Below, piece by piece: positions 21,401-29,022 of a stretch of DNA of 36,983 nucleotides. The position numbers and the translations under genes were made by a program. The notes below the pieces were generated by a model, which saw nothing but the letters and a program-made list of their open reading frames with translations, searched no databases and was not told the DNA's origin. This DNA is from Massilia sp. YIM B02763 (GTDB taxonomy: Bacteria; Pseudomonadota; Gammaproteobacteria; Burkholderiales; Burkholderiaceae_D). Numbering within the stretch: the stretch's first letter is position 1; each line of letters begins with the position of its first letter. The stretch is taken from NCBI RefSeq assembly GCF_030412015.1, contig NZ_JASNRD010000033.1, forward strand, positions 1 to 36,983, read 5' to 3'.

Positions 21401-22564
21401 TCAGTTGGCTTTAGCGCTGTTCATCAGGCCAATGAAACGGTCGAACAGGTAGGCGACGTCGGTCGGGCCCGGCGAGGCTTCCGGGTGGCCCTGGAAGCAG
21501 AACGCCGGCTTGTCCGTGCGCTCGAAGCCCTGCAGCGAACCGTCGAACAGCGACACGTGGGTGACGCGGCAGTTGGCCGGCAGCGTGTCGACGTCGACGG
21601 CGAAGCCGTGGTTCTGCGAGGTGATCAGGACCTGCTTGCTGTCCAGGTCCTGGACCGGGTGGTTGGCGCCGTGGTGGCCGAACTTCATCTTGACGGTCTT
21701 CGCGCCCGAGGCCAGCGCCATGATCTGGTGGCCGAGGCAGATGCCGAAGGTCGGGATGCCCTTCTCGATCAGCTCGCGCGACGCTTCGATCGCGTAGGTG
21801 CACGGTGCCGGATCGCCGGGACCGTTGGCCAGGAAGATGCCGTCCGGGTTCAGCGCGAGCGCGTCGGCGGCGGTGGACTGCGCCGGCAGCACGGTGACCT
21901 TGCAGCCGCGTTCGGCCAGCATGCGCAGGATGTTGCGCTTGACGCCATAGTCGAAGGCGACCACGTGGTATTGAGGATTGTCCTGCTTGCCGAAGCCTTC
22001 TCCCAGCTTCCACTCGGTCTCGGTGAACACATACGGTTCCTTCACCGACACGACCTTGGCCAGGTCCATGCCCGACAGGCCCGGGAACGAGCGCGCCAGT
22101 TCCAGCGCCTGCGCTTCCGACGGTTCGTTACCCTGGGTGCCGGTCAGGATCGCGCCGTTCTGGGCGCCCTTCTCGCGCAGGATGCGGGTCAGCTTGCGCG
22201 TGTCGATGCCGGCGATGGCGACCACGTTTTCCTGCTTCAGGTAGTCCGACAGCGATTGGGTGGAGCGGAAGTTCGACGCCAGCAGCGGCAGGTCGCGGAT
22301 GATGAGGCCGGCGGCATGCACCTTGGTCGCCTCCACGTCGGCCGGGTTCACGCCCTGGTTGCCGATGTGCGGATACGTCAGCGTGACGATCTGACGCGAG
22401 TAGCTGGGGTCGGTAAGGATTTCCTGATACCCGGTGATGGCGGTATTGAAGACCACTTCACCGATGGTGTGACCGGCGGCGCCGATCGAATATCCTTTGA
22501 AAATGGTTCCGTCTGCCAGGGCCAGGATGGCTGGAACGGCTGGGCCAGAAAAAAATGGCGGCAA
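21401..22564 (-). CDS. carA: Carbamoyl-phosphate synthase small subunit (glutaminase)
   Basis: Glutamine amidotransferase subunit that hydrolyses glutamine and channels ammonia to CarB. It has 387 residues from the chosen start. The N-terminal CPSase domain contains NTAITGYQEILTDPSYS. The C-terminal class I GATase has the nucleophile elbow FGICLGHQ and the HPE dyad in FQGHPEASPGP. No ATG is available. The frame runs up to a GTG at 22600, but a TTG at 22564 has GGGAG six nt upstream and gives an N-terminus ending in PAILALADGT as in relatives, so it is preferred. The ribosome-binding site lies in a hairpin (22566-22587). A near-consensus promoter lies at 22718-22746, giving a leader of about 150 nt. 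carB follows. Confidence 0.97.
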   Translation of the reverse strand: MPPFFSGPAVPAILALADGTIFKGYSIGAAGHTIGEVVFNTAITGYQEILTDPSYSRQIVTLTYPHIGNQGVNPADVEATKVHAAGLIIRDLPLLASNFRSTQSLSDYLKQENVVAIAGIDTRKLTRILREKGAQNGAILTGTQGNEPSEAQALELARSFPGLSGMDLAKVVSVKEPYVFTETEWKLGEGFGKQDNPQYHVVAFDYGVKRNILRMLAERGCKVTVLPAQSTAADALALNPDGIFLANGPGDPAPCTYAIEASRELIEKGIPTFGICLGHQIMALASGAKTVKMKFGHHGANHPVQDLDSKQVLITSQNHGFAVDVDTLPANCRVTHVSLFDGSLQGFERTDKPAFCFQGHPEASPGPTDVAYLFDRFIGLMNSAKAN

Positions 22565-22565
22565 G

Positions 22566-22587
22566 GGCAACTCCCGATAAAGTTGCC
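22566..22587 (-). promoter_or_regulatory. Hairpin over the carA ribosome-binding site
   Basis: On the minus strand GGCAACT and AGTTGCC form a 7-bp perfect stem with an 8-nt loop TTATCGGG. The Shine-Dalgarno GGGAG is split between loop and stem, and the stem ends one nt before the likely TTG start. It could limit or regulate carA translation. Confidence 0.55.
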
Positions 22588-22717
22588 GTAGCTGCGCCAC
22601 GTCAGACCGGCCTGAACGAGTGTGAGCGATGGAGACGCCCAGTATTACAACAGGTCGCTAGAAGAAGGAATGGGTGGGTAGTCGCTACGGCAGATAATGT
22701 GATGGCTAAACCTCTGA

Positions 22718-22746
22718 ATTATAGCGTAATTTACGCCACCCGGCAA
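22718..22746 (-). promoter_or_regulatory. Sigma-70 promoter of carAB
   Basis: TTGCCG (22746-22741) and a perfect TATAAT (22723-22718) are separated by exactly 17 bp on the minus strand. Transcription should start near 22711, about 147 nt before the carA start. Confidence 0.8.
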
Positions 22747-22780
22747 TCGCCCACTGGCCATTTATCGCGGCCCATTCCAA

Positions 22781-22816
22781 CTGGAAAAAGGATTTGCCCG
22801 GCCGATAAGCCGGGCA
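22781..22816 (-). terminator. Probable terminator after the GlcG-like gene
   Basis: TGCCCGGC (22795-22802) and GCCGGGCA (22809-22816) form an 8-bp stem with a 6-nt loop, 22 nt after the stop codon. The minus-strand transcript continues AAATCC then five Us, so the U-tract is displaced and termination may be partial. Confidence 0.55.
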
Positions 22817-22838
22817 TGCCTCGTTCCGGGCTATGCCA

Positions 22839-23246
22839 TTACAGGCCGAGGGCGGCGATGCCGGCCTTGGCGATCTGCGCATCCTCGGCCGATTTCACGC
22901 CCGAGACGCCGATCGCGCCGACCGTGCGGCCGTCGACGACGATGTTGACGCCGCCTTCCAGCATGCCTTCCAGCTGCGGCGCGCTCAGGAACGAGGTGCG
23001 GCCGTTGTTGATCAGTTCCTCGTACACGCGCGATTCGCGGCAGCCCAGGGCGGCGGTGCGCGCCTTCTGCGGGGCGATGTGGGCCGAGATCGGCGCGGCG
23101 CCGTCCAGGCGCTGCAGCCACAGCGGGTGGCCGCCGTCGTCGCAGATCGCGATCACGACCTTCCAGCCATTGGCCACGGCTTCGGCCTCGGCGGCGGCGG
23201 CGATCTTCTTGACGTCTTCCAGGGTCAGCACGGCTTTGGTTTGCAT
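22839..23246 (-). CDS. GlcG/HbpS family protein
   Basis: Small protein of 135 residues covering the whole GlcG/HbpS domain (Haem_degrading family): LTLEDVKKIAAAAEAEA helix, VVIAICDDGGHPLWLQRLDGA core strands, and the C-terminal GGVNIVVDGRTVGAIGVSG segment. Members bind haem or corrinoid-like ligands or accompany glycolate oxidase, but the biochemical role is mostly unclear. There is no signal peptide, so it should be cytoplasmic. AAAGGAAAC precedes the ATG at 23246. It lies 50 nt after the patatin-like gene on the same strand, possibly co-transcribed. No glycolate genes are nearby, so the symbol glcG is not used. Confidence 0.88.
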   Translation of the reverse strand: MQTKAVLTLEDVKKIAAAAEAEAVANGWKVVIAICDDGGHPLWLQRLDGAAPISAHIAPQKARTAALGCRESRVYEELINNGRTSFLSAPQLEGMLEGGVNIVVDGRTVGAIGVSGVKSAEDAQIAKAGIAALGL

Positions 23247-23296
23247 CTTCTGTTTCCTTTAGTGCGGTGGGTGATCGGTTCTATCGGGGGGCTTGC

Positions 23297-24226
23297 TCAG
23301 GGAGCCTGCGTGAGCTGGCGCGCCTTGAGCTTGGCCTTCAGTTGCGGCATGACGGCGGCGGCCGCCTGCTCGCCCGCCAGCACGGCCAGGTTGCGGCCGT
23401 TGAAGTCGGCGCTCCCCATGGCGCCCAGCGCCGGGGTGACGACGATGTCGGCGTCCTTCAGTTCGAAATGGTTCAGGCGCTGGCCCATGATGGTGAAGGT
23501 CTGCATCAGCACGTCCAGGTTGCTGGCCGTGGCCTGGGCCTCGGTGGCGCTCGAGATGTTGACGGCGATGATGAACTCGGCGCCCATCTCCTTCGCGAAG
23601 CGCACCGGCACGGGCGCGACCAGGCCGCCGTCGACATAGGTGACGCCGGCGATGGTCACGGGCTGGAACACGCCCGGCACGGCCGACGACGCGCGCACGG
23701 CCATGCCCGTGTTGCCGCGCCGGAACAGTATCGGCTTGCCCGTCTTGAGGTCGGTGGCGACGGCGCCGAACGGAATCTTGAGTTTCTCGATCGGCTGGTT
23801 GCGCACGGCCTTGTTGACGTAGGCCTGCAGCGCGTCGCCCTTGAGCACGCCTGTCGACTTGCCGAAGAAGGGAATGGCCCAGTCGGAAATCGTGGCCTCG
23901 TCCATTTCCATCGCGATCTTCTGCAGCGCGAAGCCGTCGTAGCCGGATGCATACAAGGCGCCCACGACCGAGCCGGCGCTGGTGCCGACGATGATGTCCG
24001 GACGGATGCCCTGCGCCTCCAGCGCCTTGATCACCCCGATATGGGCAAAGCCGCGCGCGGCGCCGCCGCCCAGGGCCAGGGCGATCCTGACCTTGCGCGG
24101 CACCGGGGTGGGCGCGACGGGCGGTGCGACGGTGGCGGGTTCGGGTTGCTTGGGAGTGGAGCCGCAGCCGGCCAGCAGCGTGGCGGCGGCGAGCGTGGAG
24201 AGGATGGAACGGCGCGAGAAAGTCAT
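23297..24226 (-). CDS. Patatin-like phospholipase lipoprotein (RssA/NTE family)
   Basis: Putative serine lipid acyl hydrolase of 309 residues. The N-terminal signal with lipobox LLAGC makes Cys21 the lipidated residue, followed by a Pro-rich linker to about residue 44. Patatin motifs are all present: oxyanion loop GGGAARG (53-59), nucleophile GTSAG with Ser83, and the catalytic D-G-G at 199-201. It is therefore probably a membrane-anchored, periplasm-facing enzyme, unlike the cytoplasmic RssA. The frame is open far upstream through phoR, but the signal peptide fixes the start at the ATG 24226, or six codons earlier at 24244. A TACAAT box (24261-24256) lies just upstream. A REPIN-like repeat separates it from phoR. 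The lipid substrate is unknown. Confidence 0.88.
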   Translation of the reverse strand: MTFSRRSILSTLAAATLLAGCGSTPKQPEPATVAPPVAPTPVPRKVRIALALGGGAARGFAHIGVIKALEAQGIRPDIIVGTSAGSVVGALYASGYDGFALQKIAMEMDEATISDWAIPFFGKSTGVLKGDALQAYVNKAVRNQPIEKLKIPFGAVATDLKTGKPILFRRGNTGMAVRASSAVPGVFQPVTIAGVTYVDGGLVAPVPVRFAKEMGAEFIIAVNISSATEAQATASNLDVLMQTFTIMGQRLNHFELKDADIVVTPALGAMGSADFNGRNLAVLAGEQAAAAVMPQLKAKLKARQLTQAP

Positions 24227-24307
24227 CCGGGAGCGAGATTGCATGCAAAGAAGGGATTGTAACCCGTTCTCGGACGTGGACGCGGTGGCGGCTCCGCTTG
24301 GAGGAAT

Positions 24308-24390
24308 TGGGCCCCTGCCTGCGCAGGGGCGACGTATCGACGGCACGTAGCCCAAAGACCGTCGTCCCTGCGCAGGCAGGGACCCAAGCA
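24308..24390. repeat. REPIN-like pair of inverted hairpins between phoR and the patatin gene
   Basis: Unit 1 is GCCCCTGC-CTGC-GCAGGGGC (24311-24330). Unit 2 is GTCCCTGC-GCAG-GCAGGGAC (24364-24383), an inverted near-copy. Outer flanks TTGGG (24308) and CCCAA (24382) mirror each other, as do the inner CGACG/CGTCG. Similar CCCTGCC-TGCGCAGG repeats are common in GC-rich proteobacteria. Both hairpins lie between the phoR stop (24400) and the patatin start. Confidence 0.82.
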
Positions 24391-24399
24391 CTGCTGGAA

Positions 24400-25701
24400 C
24401 TATCCCGGCAGCGTCGTATTCGGCAAGGACGCGGTAAACACGCTCCCCTTCCCCGCCACCGAGCGAATGGCCAGCTTGCCGCCATGCCGCAGCAGCACGT
24501 GCTTGACGATCGCCAGGCCCAGGCCCGTGCCCTGCGTCTCGCGCGAGCGGCTCTTGTCGACGCGATAGAAGCGTTCCGTCAGTCGCGAGATATGCTGCTC
24601 GTCGATGCCGATGCCGTCGTCGGCGACCTCGAAGCGCAAATCGTTCGGGCCGCGCGTCCACGACAGCTTGATGTGGCCGCCGGCCGGCGTGTAGCGCACG
24701 GCGTTGCTGGCCAGGTTGCCGAAGGCGCTGCGCAGCTCGTCCGCGTTGCCCATCACGTCCGGACCGTCGACGGCCACCTCCACCTCGTGGCGGCCGTTCG
24801 ACAGCGCACGCGCATCGCTGGCGATCTGCTCGACGAGGGCGCGCATCTCGATGCGTTCGCGCTTGAGCGGGTACTCGTCCGACTCCAGGCGCGACAGCGT
24901 CAGCATGTCCTCGATCAGGCGCTGCATGCGGCCGGCCTGCTCCGTCATCAGTTCCAGGTGGGCCGTGCGGGTCTTCTCGTCCAGGCCCGGGTCGGCCAGG
25001 GCGATCTCGAGGAAGCCGACGATGACCGTCAGCGGCGTGCGCAATTCGTGCGAGGCGTTGGCGATGAAGTCGCGGCGCATCGCCTCGATGCGTTCGGTTT
25101 CGGTGGCGTCGTGGGTCACGAGGATCTGGCGGCGGTTCTCGAAGGGGATGATCTGGACCACCAGCTTGCGCCCGCGGATCGCCAGCGTCAGCGGCTGCTC
25201 GTAGCGGCCCAGGATGATGTAGTCGATGAATTCCGGATGGCGGATCAGGTTCGTCACGCGGCGGCCCTTGTCGCGCTCCAGCGTCAGGCCCAGGTGGCGC
25301 TCGGCGGCCGGGTTGCACCATTCCAGGAACAGCACGTCGTCCATGATCGCCACGCCTTCCGGCAGCAGCTGCATGGCCTGGCGGAAGCGGGCCAGCCACT
25401 CGGCCAGCTCGGCCTGGTGGCGTTCGTCGTCGCGGCGCAGCCGGTACAGGCGGGCGAACACCTCGGTCCAGGCGCCCCAGCCGTCCGGCAGCTTGCCGCT
25501 CTGCGGGTCGTCCAGCCACTCGCCCAGCTTGTGCAGGTACATCAGCTGTGAAGCCAGCAAGCCGATCGTGACCAGCAGCGCGAACGCCAGGCCCGTGACG
25601 GGACCGGACATCCACCAGAACACGGCGCCGCCCAGCAGCACCAGGCCCAGGCGCAGCGTGGCCGGAACCCAGAACACGAGTTTCGGATTCAGATTCGACA
25701 T
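24400..25701 (-). CDS. phoR: Phosphate regulon sensor histidine kinase PhoR
   Basis: Inner-membrane histidine kinase/phosphatase that phosphorylates PhoB under phosphate limitation. It has 433 residues. Two N-terminal TM helices (about 13-30 and 34-55) have almost no periplasmic loop, consistent with sensing through PstSCAB-PhoU rather than a ligand. A charged linker and a PAS domain (about 105-200) precede the H-box FIANASHELRTPLT (phospho-acceptor His218). The catalytic ATPase domain has an N-box near NLASNAVRYT, the G1 box DDGIGI and the G2 box GTGLGLAIVKH. It starts 10 nt after the phoB stop and ends the pst-pho operon; a repeat element follows. Confidence 0.96.
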   Translation of the reverse strand: MSNLNPKLVFWVPATLRLGLVLLGGAVFWWMSGPVTGLAFALLVTIGLLASQLMYLHKLGEWLDDPQSGKLPDGWGAWTEVFARLYRLRRDDERHQAELAEWLARFRQAMQLLPEGVAIMDDVLFLEWCNPAAERHLGLTLERDKGRRVTNLIRHPEFIDYIILGRYEQPLTLAIRGRKLVVQIIPFENRRQILVTHDATETERIEAMRRDFIANASHELRTPLTVIVGFLEIALADPGLDEKTRTAHLELMTEQAGRMQRLIEDMLTLSRLESDEYPLKRERIEMRALVEQIASDARALSNGRHEVEVAVDGPDVMGNADELRSAFGNLASNAVRYTPAGGHIKLSWTRGPNDLRFEVADDGIGIDEQHISRLTERFYRVDKSRSRETQGTGLGLAIVKHVLLRHGGKLAIRSVAGKGSVFTASLPNTTLPG

Positions 25702-25711
25702 CGGGGCTTTC

Positions 25712-26404
25712 TTATTTCTCTTTCTCGGTCAGCATGTAGCCGACGCTGCGCACGGTGCGGATCAGCTTCTCCGCCTCCTTCAGGGCCTTGCGCAAGCGCA
25801 GCACGTGGACGTCGACCGTGCGCTCCTCGACGGCGGCGGCATCGCCCCACACCTTGTCGAGCAGCTGGCTGCGCGAGAACACGCGCTCGCGGTGCGCCAT
25901 CAGGAACTTCAGCAGGCGGTATTCGGCGTTGCCCATGTCGAGCTGGCGGCCGTTCAGCGTGACGGTGCAGCTGGCCGGGTCCAGCGTGACCTCGCCCGCC
26001 GACAGCGGCGCCTCGGCCAGGTGCGGGCTCTTGCGCCGCAACAGGGCCTTCGAGCGCGCCAGCAGCTCGCGCGGCGAGAACGGCTTGGTGACGTAGTCGT
26101 CGGCGCCCGTGTTCAGGCCCGCGATCTTGTCTTCCTCCATGCTCTTCGCCGTCAGCATGATGACGGGAATGTCCTGGAAGTCGCGGTCGCCGCGCAGGCG
26201 CGAGAGCAGGCGCAGGCCGCTCTGGTCGGGCAGCATCCAGTCCAGCAGCAGCAGGTCGGGCCGGCCGTGCACGATCGAATCCCAGGCCGCGGCCACGTTG
26301 CCGGCGGTACGGATCTCCCAGCCCGTCTCGCGCAGCGAATAACTCACCAGTTCGACGATCGCCGGTTCGTCCTCGACGATCAGTACACTCGTGTTTGACG
26401 CCAT
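25712..26404 (-). CDS. phoB: Phosphate regulon response regulator PhoB
   Basis: OmpR-family transcription activator that binds Pho boxes when phosphorylated. It has 230 residues. The receiver domain shows the acidic pocket E11/D12, phospho-acceptor D55 in LLLDWMLP, the switch threonine in MLTAKS, and K107 in VTKPFS. The C-terminal winged helix carries the DNA-binding segment VDVHVLRLRKALK. The ATG at 26404 comes three nt after the phoU stop, which implies translational coupling. The Pho box upstream of pstS is its expected target, making the operon autoregulated. Confidence 0.97.
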   Translation of the reverse strand: MASNTSVLIVEDEPAIVELVSYSLRETGWEIRTAGNVAAAWDSIVHGRPDLLLLDWMLPDQSGLRLLSRLRGDRDFQDIPVIMLTAKSMEEDKIAGLNTGADDYVTKPFSPRELLARSKALLRRKSPHLAEAPLSAGEVTLDPASCTVTLNGRQLDMGNAEYRLLKFLMAHRERVFSRSQLLDKVWGDAAAVEERTVDVHVLRLRKALKEAEKLIRTVRSVGYMLTEKEK

Positions 26405-26407
26405 CGA

Positions 26408-27109
26408 TTACCCTTCGCTCCGCTCGCTCACCGCTGGTTTCGTATGGCGGATGTCCTTGCCTTCGACCACGTAGATGACGTACTCGGCGATGTTCTTCGC
26501 ATGGTCGCCGATGCGCTCGATGGCCTTGGCCACCCACAGCGTGTCCAGCGCCGACGAGATCGTGCGCGGGTCTTCCATCATGAAGGTGATCGTGTTGCGC
26601 AGGATGGTGCGGAACTCGTAGTCGATCACGTCGTCCTGGGCGATGATCTGGACGGCCGCCTTGCCGTCCAGGCGCGCGAACGCGTCCAGCGCGTCGTGCA
26701 GCATGTCGGCGGTGGCGCGCGAGATCGTGCGCACCACGTCGTAGTGGTTGAAGCTGACCATGCCGCGCTCGTGCAGGCTCTTGGCCGTGCGCGCGATCTT
26801 GGTCGCCTCGTCGCCGATGCGCTCGAGGTCGGTGATGACCTTGATCGTGGCCATCACGGTGCGCAGGTCGTTCGCGGCCGGCTGGCGGCGCACGATCAGG
26901 TGGCTGCAGGCGTCGTCGAGCTGCACTTCGAGCTGGTTGACGGCGTGGTCGTCCGCCATCACCTTGTCCGCCTGCTCGGCGTTGTTGACGCGGAACGCCT
27001 CCAGCGCTTCCTCGAACTGGGTTTCCACCATGCCGCCCATCAGCAGCACCTTCGAACGGATACCTTCGAGTTCCTGGTCGTACTGCTTGGAAGAGTGATC
27101 GCCTACCAT
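26408..27109 (-). CDS. phoU: Phosphate signalling protein PhoU
   Basis: Cytoplasmic negative regulator that links the Pst transporter to PhoR and shuts the Pho response off in high phosphate. It has 233 residues in two PhoU helical repeats, each with the metal-binding type motif (LERIGDEATKIA in the first, IERIGDHAKNIAEYVI in the second). The ATG at 27109 is preceded by AGGAAACAGGGAC, a usable ribosome-binding site. It is separated from pstB by 191 nt, unusual inside this otherwise tight operon. The gap is largely filled by a palindromic element (27170-27300), and the remaining AT-rich 50 nt before phoU may hold an internal promoter. Confidence 0.96.
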   Translation of the reverse strand: MVGDHSSKQYDQELEGIRSKVLLMGGMVETQFEEALEAFRVNNAEQADKVMADDHAVNQLEVQLDDACSHLIVRRQPAANDLRTVMATIKVITDLERIGDEATKIARTAKSLHERGMVSFNHYDVVRTISRATADMLHDALDAFARLDGKAAVQIIAQDDVIDYEFRTILRNTITFMMEDPRTISSALDTLWVAKAIERIGDHAKNIAEYVIYVVEGKDIRHTKPAVSERSEG

Positions 27110-27169
27110 GTCCCTGTTTCCTGTCTATGTTGTGATATTACAATATTTGGCACTGTGTTAGCGCTTCGA

Positions 27170-27300
27170 GGGACTCTGCAACCGTAGCGAGCGGCTGCAG
27201 GCGTGGCCGAGAAGCGCAGCCGTACATCCGGTACGGCCGGTCCGCCGTCGCGGAGCATCGCAGGCCGCGCCTGCGGCCGCGCAGTAGGTTACAGAGTTCC
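27170..27300. repeat. 131-bp imperfect palindromic element between pstB and phoU
   Basis: The left arm (27170-27208, starting GGGACTCTGCAACC) and right arm (27263-27300, ending GGTTACAGAGTTCC) are inverted copies matching at roughly 32 of 39 positions. The centre contains a perfect 7-bp hairpin GCCGTAC-ATCCG-GTACGGC (27219-27237). The right arm ends directly at the pstB stop codon (27301-27303). It has no coding capacity that I recognise and looks like a MITE-like or BIME-like intergenic repeat. Confidence 0.75.
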
Positions 27301-28134
27301 TTATCCAAAACGACCGGTAATGTAGTCCTGGGTCTCTTTCTTCGCGGGGTTCATGAAGAGCTGGTCCGTCTCGCCGAATTCGACCAGTTCGCCCAGGTAC
27401 ATATAGGCGGTGTAGTCCGAGCAGCGGGCGGCCTGCTGCATGTTGTGGGTGACGATGGCGATCGTGTAGTCGCCCTTCAGCTCGCTGATCAGTTCCTCGA
27501 TCTTCGAGGTCGAGATCGGGTCCAGGGCCGAGGTCGGCTCGTCGAGCAGCAGCACGTCCGGCTTGACGGCGACGCCGCGGGCGATGCACAGGCGCTGCTG
27601 CTGGCCGCCGGACAGCGACAGGCCACTCTTGTTCAGCTTGTCCTTCACCTCGGTCCACAGCGCGGCCTTCTTGAGCGCCCATTCGACGCGCTCGTCCATC
27701 TCGCCCTTGGACAGGTTCTCGTACAGGCGCACGCCGAAGGCGATGTTGTCGTAGACCGACATCGGGAACGGGGTCGGCTTCTGGAACACCATGCCGATCT
27801 TGGCGCGCAGCATGTTCACGTCGACGCCCGGATCGAGGATGTTGCGGCCGCCGTAGACGATGGCGCCCTCGGCGCGCTGGCCCGGGTACAGGTCGTACAT
27901 GCGGTTCAGCGTGCGCAGCAGCGTCGACTTGCCGCAGCCGGACGGGCCGATGAAGGCCGTCACCTGCTTGTCGTGGATGTCCAGGTTGACATTCTTGAGG
28001 CCGTGGAACTTGCCGTAGTAGAAGTTCAGACCCTGGATCTCGATGGTCTTGGCCTTCGGCTTGCCGTTGGTCGATGCGGAGGTCGCAGTGCTCATGGTGG
28101 CGGTCGGGATCGCGGTCTGGATGGTAGCGTTCAT
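27301..28134 (-). CDS. pstB: Phosphate ABC transporter ATP-binding protein PstB
   Basis: ATPase of the high-affinity phosphate importer, 277 residues. Walker A is GPSGCGKST, the ABC signature is LSGGQQQRLCIARG, Walker B is VLLLDEPTSALDP, and the H-loop lies in VTHNMQQAAR. The first 30 residues are a Thr/Ala-rich extension not needed for the fold. The ATG at 28134 is chosen; a TTG at 28155 and an ATG at 28095 are alternatives, and none has a strong Shine-Dalgarno. It starts 21 nt after pstA. The stop codon is directly followed by the palindromic element, and the C-terminus YITGRFG is the normal PstB ending, so the protein is intact. Confidence 0.97.
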   Translation of the reverse strand: MNATIQTAIPTATMSTATSASTNGKPKAKTIEIQGLNFYYGKFHGLKNVNLDIHDKQVTAFIGPSGCGKSTLLRTLNRMYDLYPGQRAEGAIVYGGRNILDPGVDVNMLRAKIGMVFQKPTPFPMSVYDNIAFGVRLYENLSKGEMDERVEWALKKAALWTEVKDKLNKSGLSLSGGQQQRLCIARGVAVKPDVLLLDEPTSALDPISTSKIEELISELKGDYTIAIVTHNMQQAARCSDYTAYMYLGELVEFGETDQLFMNPAKKETQDYITGRFG

Positions 28135-28155
28135 TGTCGTTGTCTTCTGTAGCAA

Positions 28156-29022
28156 TTACTGCGGAGTCTTCTGGCGGAACGCGGTCCGCGACAGGATGTT
28201 CAGGGCCAGGACGCTGAAGGTGACGAGCAGCGCGCCGCCCCAGGCGATCGACTGCCAGTCTTCGTACGGGCTCATGGCGAAGCGGTAGATCACCACCGGC
28301 AGGTTGGCCATCGGCTGGTTCAGGTCGGCCGTGAAGAACTGGTTGTTCAGCGCGGTGAACAGCAGCGGTGCCGTTTCGCCGGCGATGCGGGCCACGGCCA
28401 GCAGCACGCCGGTGACGACGCCGGCCTTCACGGCGCGCAAGCGCACCATCAGCGACACCTTCCAGCGCGGCGCGCCCAGCGCGAATGCCGCTTCCAGCAG
28501 GCTGTTCGGCACCAGGTGCAGCATGTTGTCGGTGGTGCGCACGACCACGGGGATGGCGATCAGCGACAGCGCGATGGTGCCCGCGTAGCCGGAGAAGTGC
28601 TGCACGTTGGCCACGTACAGCGCGTAGACGAACAGGCCGATCACGATCGACGGGGCCGACAGCATGATGTCGGTGACGAAGCGCGTCAGCGCCGCGAACT
28701 TGTTGTTGGCGCCGTATTCGGCCAGGTAGATGCCGGCCAGGATGCCGATCGGCGTCGACACCAGCGTCGACAGGCCGACCATCAGCACGGTGCCGAAGAT
28801 GGCGTTGCGCAGGCCGCCCTCGCTGCCCGGCGCCGGGGTGTCGAGCGAGAACAGGTTGCTCGACAGCGCGCCGAAGCCGTGCACGAGCAGGGTGAACAGG
28901 ATCCATGCCAGGAAGCCCAGGCCGATGGCCATGGCGACGACCGACAGGGTGATACCGACGCGGTGGCCCAGCAGGCGGCGACGGTAGACAGGGTTGACTG
29001 CGGGATTGACGGCGTTTTGCAT
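28156..29022 (-). CDS. pstA: Phosphate ABC transporter permease PstA
   Basis: Inner-membrane permease of 288 residues with six predicted TM helices. The BPD_transp_1 coupling region contains LLEAAFALGAPRWKVSLMVRLRA-like sequence (the EAA loop: EAAFALGAPRW). It pairs with PstC to form the phosphate pore and docks on PstB. The ATG overlaps the pstC stop by one base (TAATG), so the two are translationally coupled. Confidence 0.96.
   Translation of the reverse strand: MQNAVNPAVNPVYRRRLLGHRVGITLSVVAMAIGLGFLAWILFTLLVHGFGALSSNLFSLDTPAPGSEGGLRNAIFGTVLMVGLSTLVSTPIGILAGIYLAEYGANNKFAALTRFVTDIMLSAPSIVIGLFVYALYVANVQHFSGYAGTIALSLIAIPVVVRTTDNMLHLVPNSLLEAAFALGAPRWKVSLMVRLRAVKAGVVTGVLLAVARIAGETAPLLFTALNNQFFTADLNQPMANLPVVIYRFAMSPYEDWQSIAWGGALLVTFSVLALNILSRTAFRQKTPQ

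Noticed and set aside
24227..25615. Open frame joining sequence opposite-phase to phoR with the patatin-like gene, suggesting a fusion protein.
   Set aside because: The upstream part is phoR read out of frame (Pro/Arg-rich), and the patatin protein has its own signal peptide and lipobox just after the ATG at 24226.
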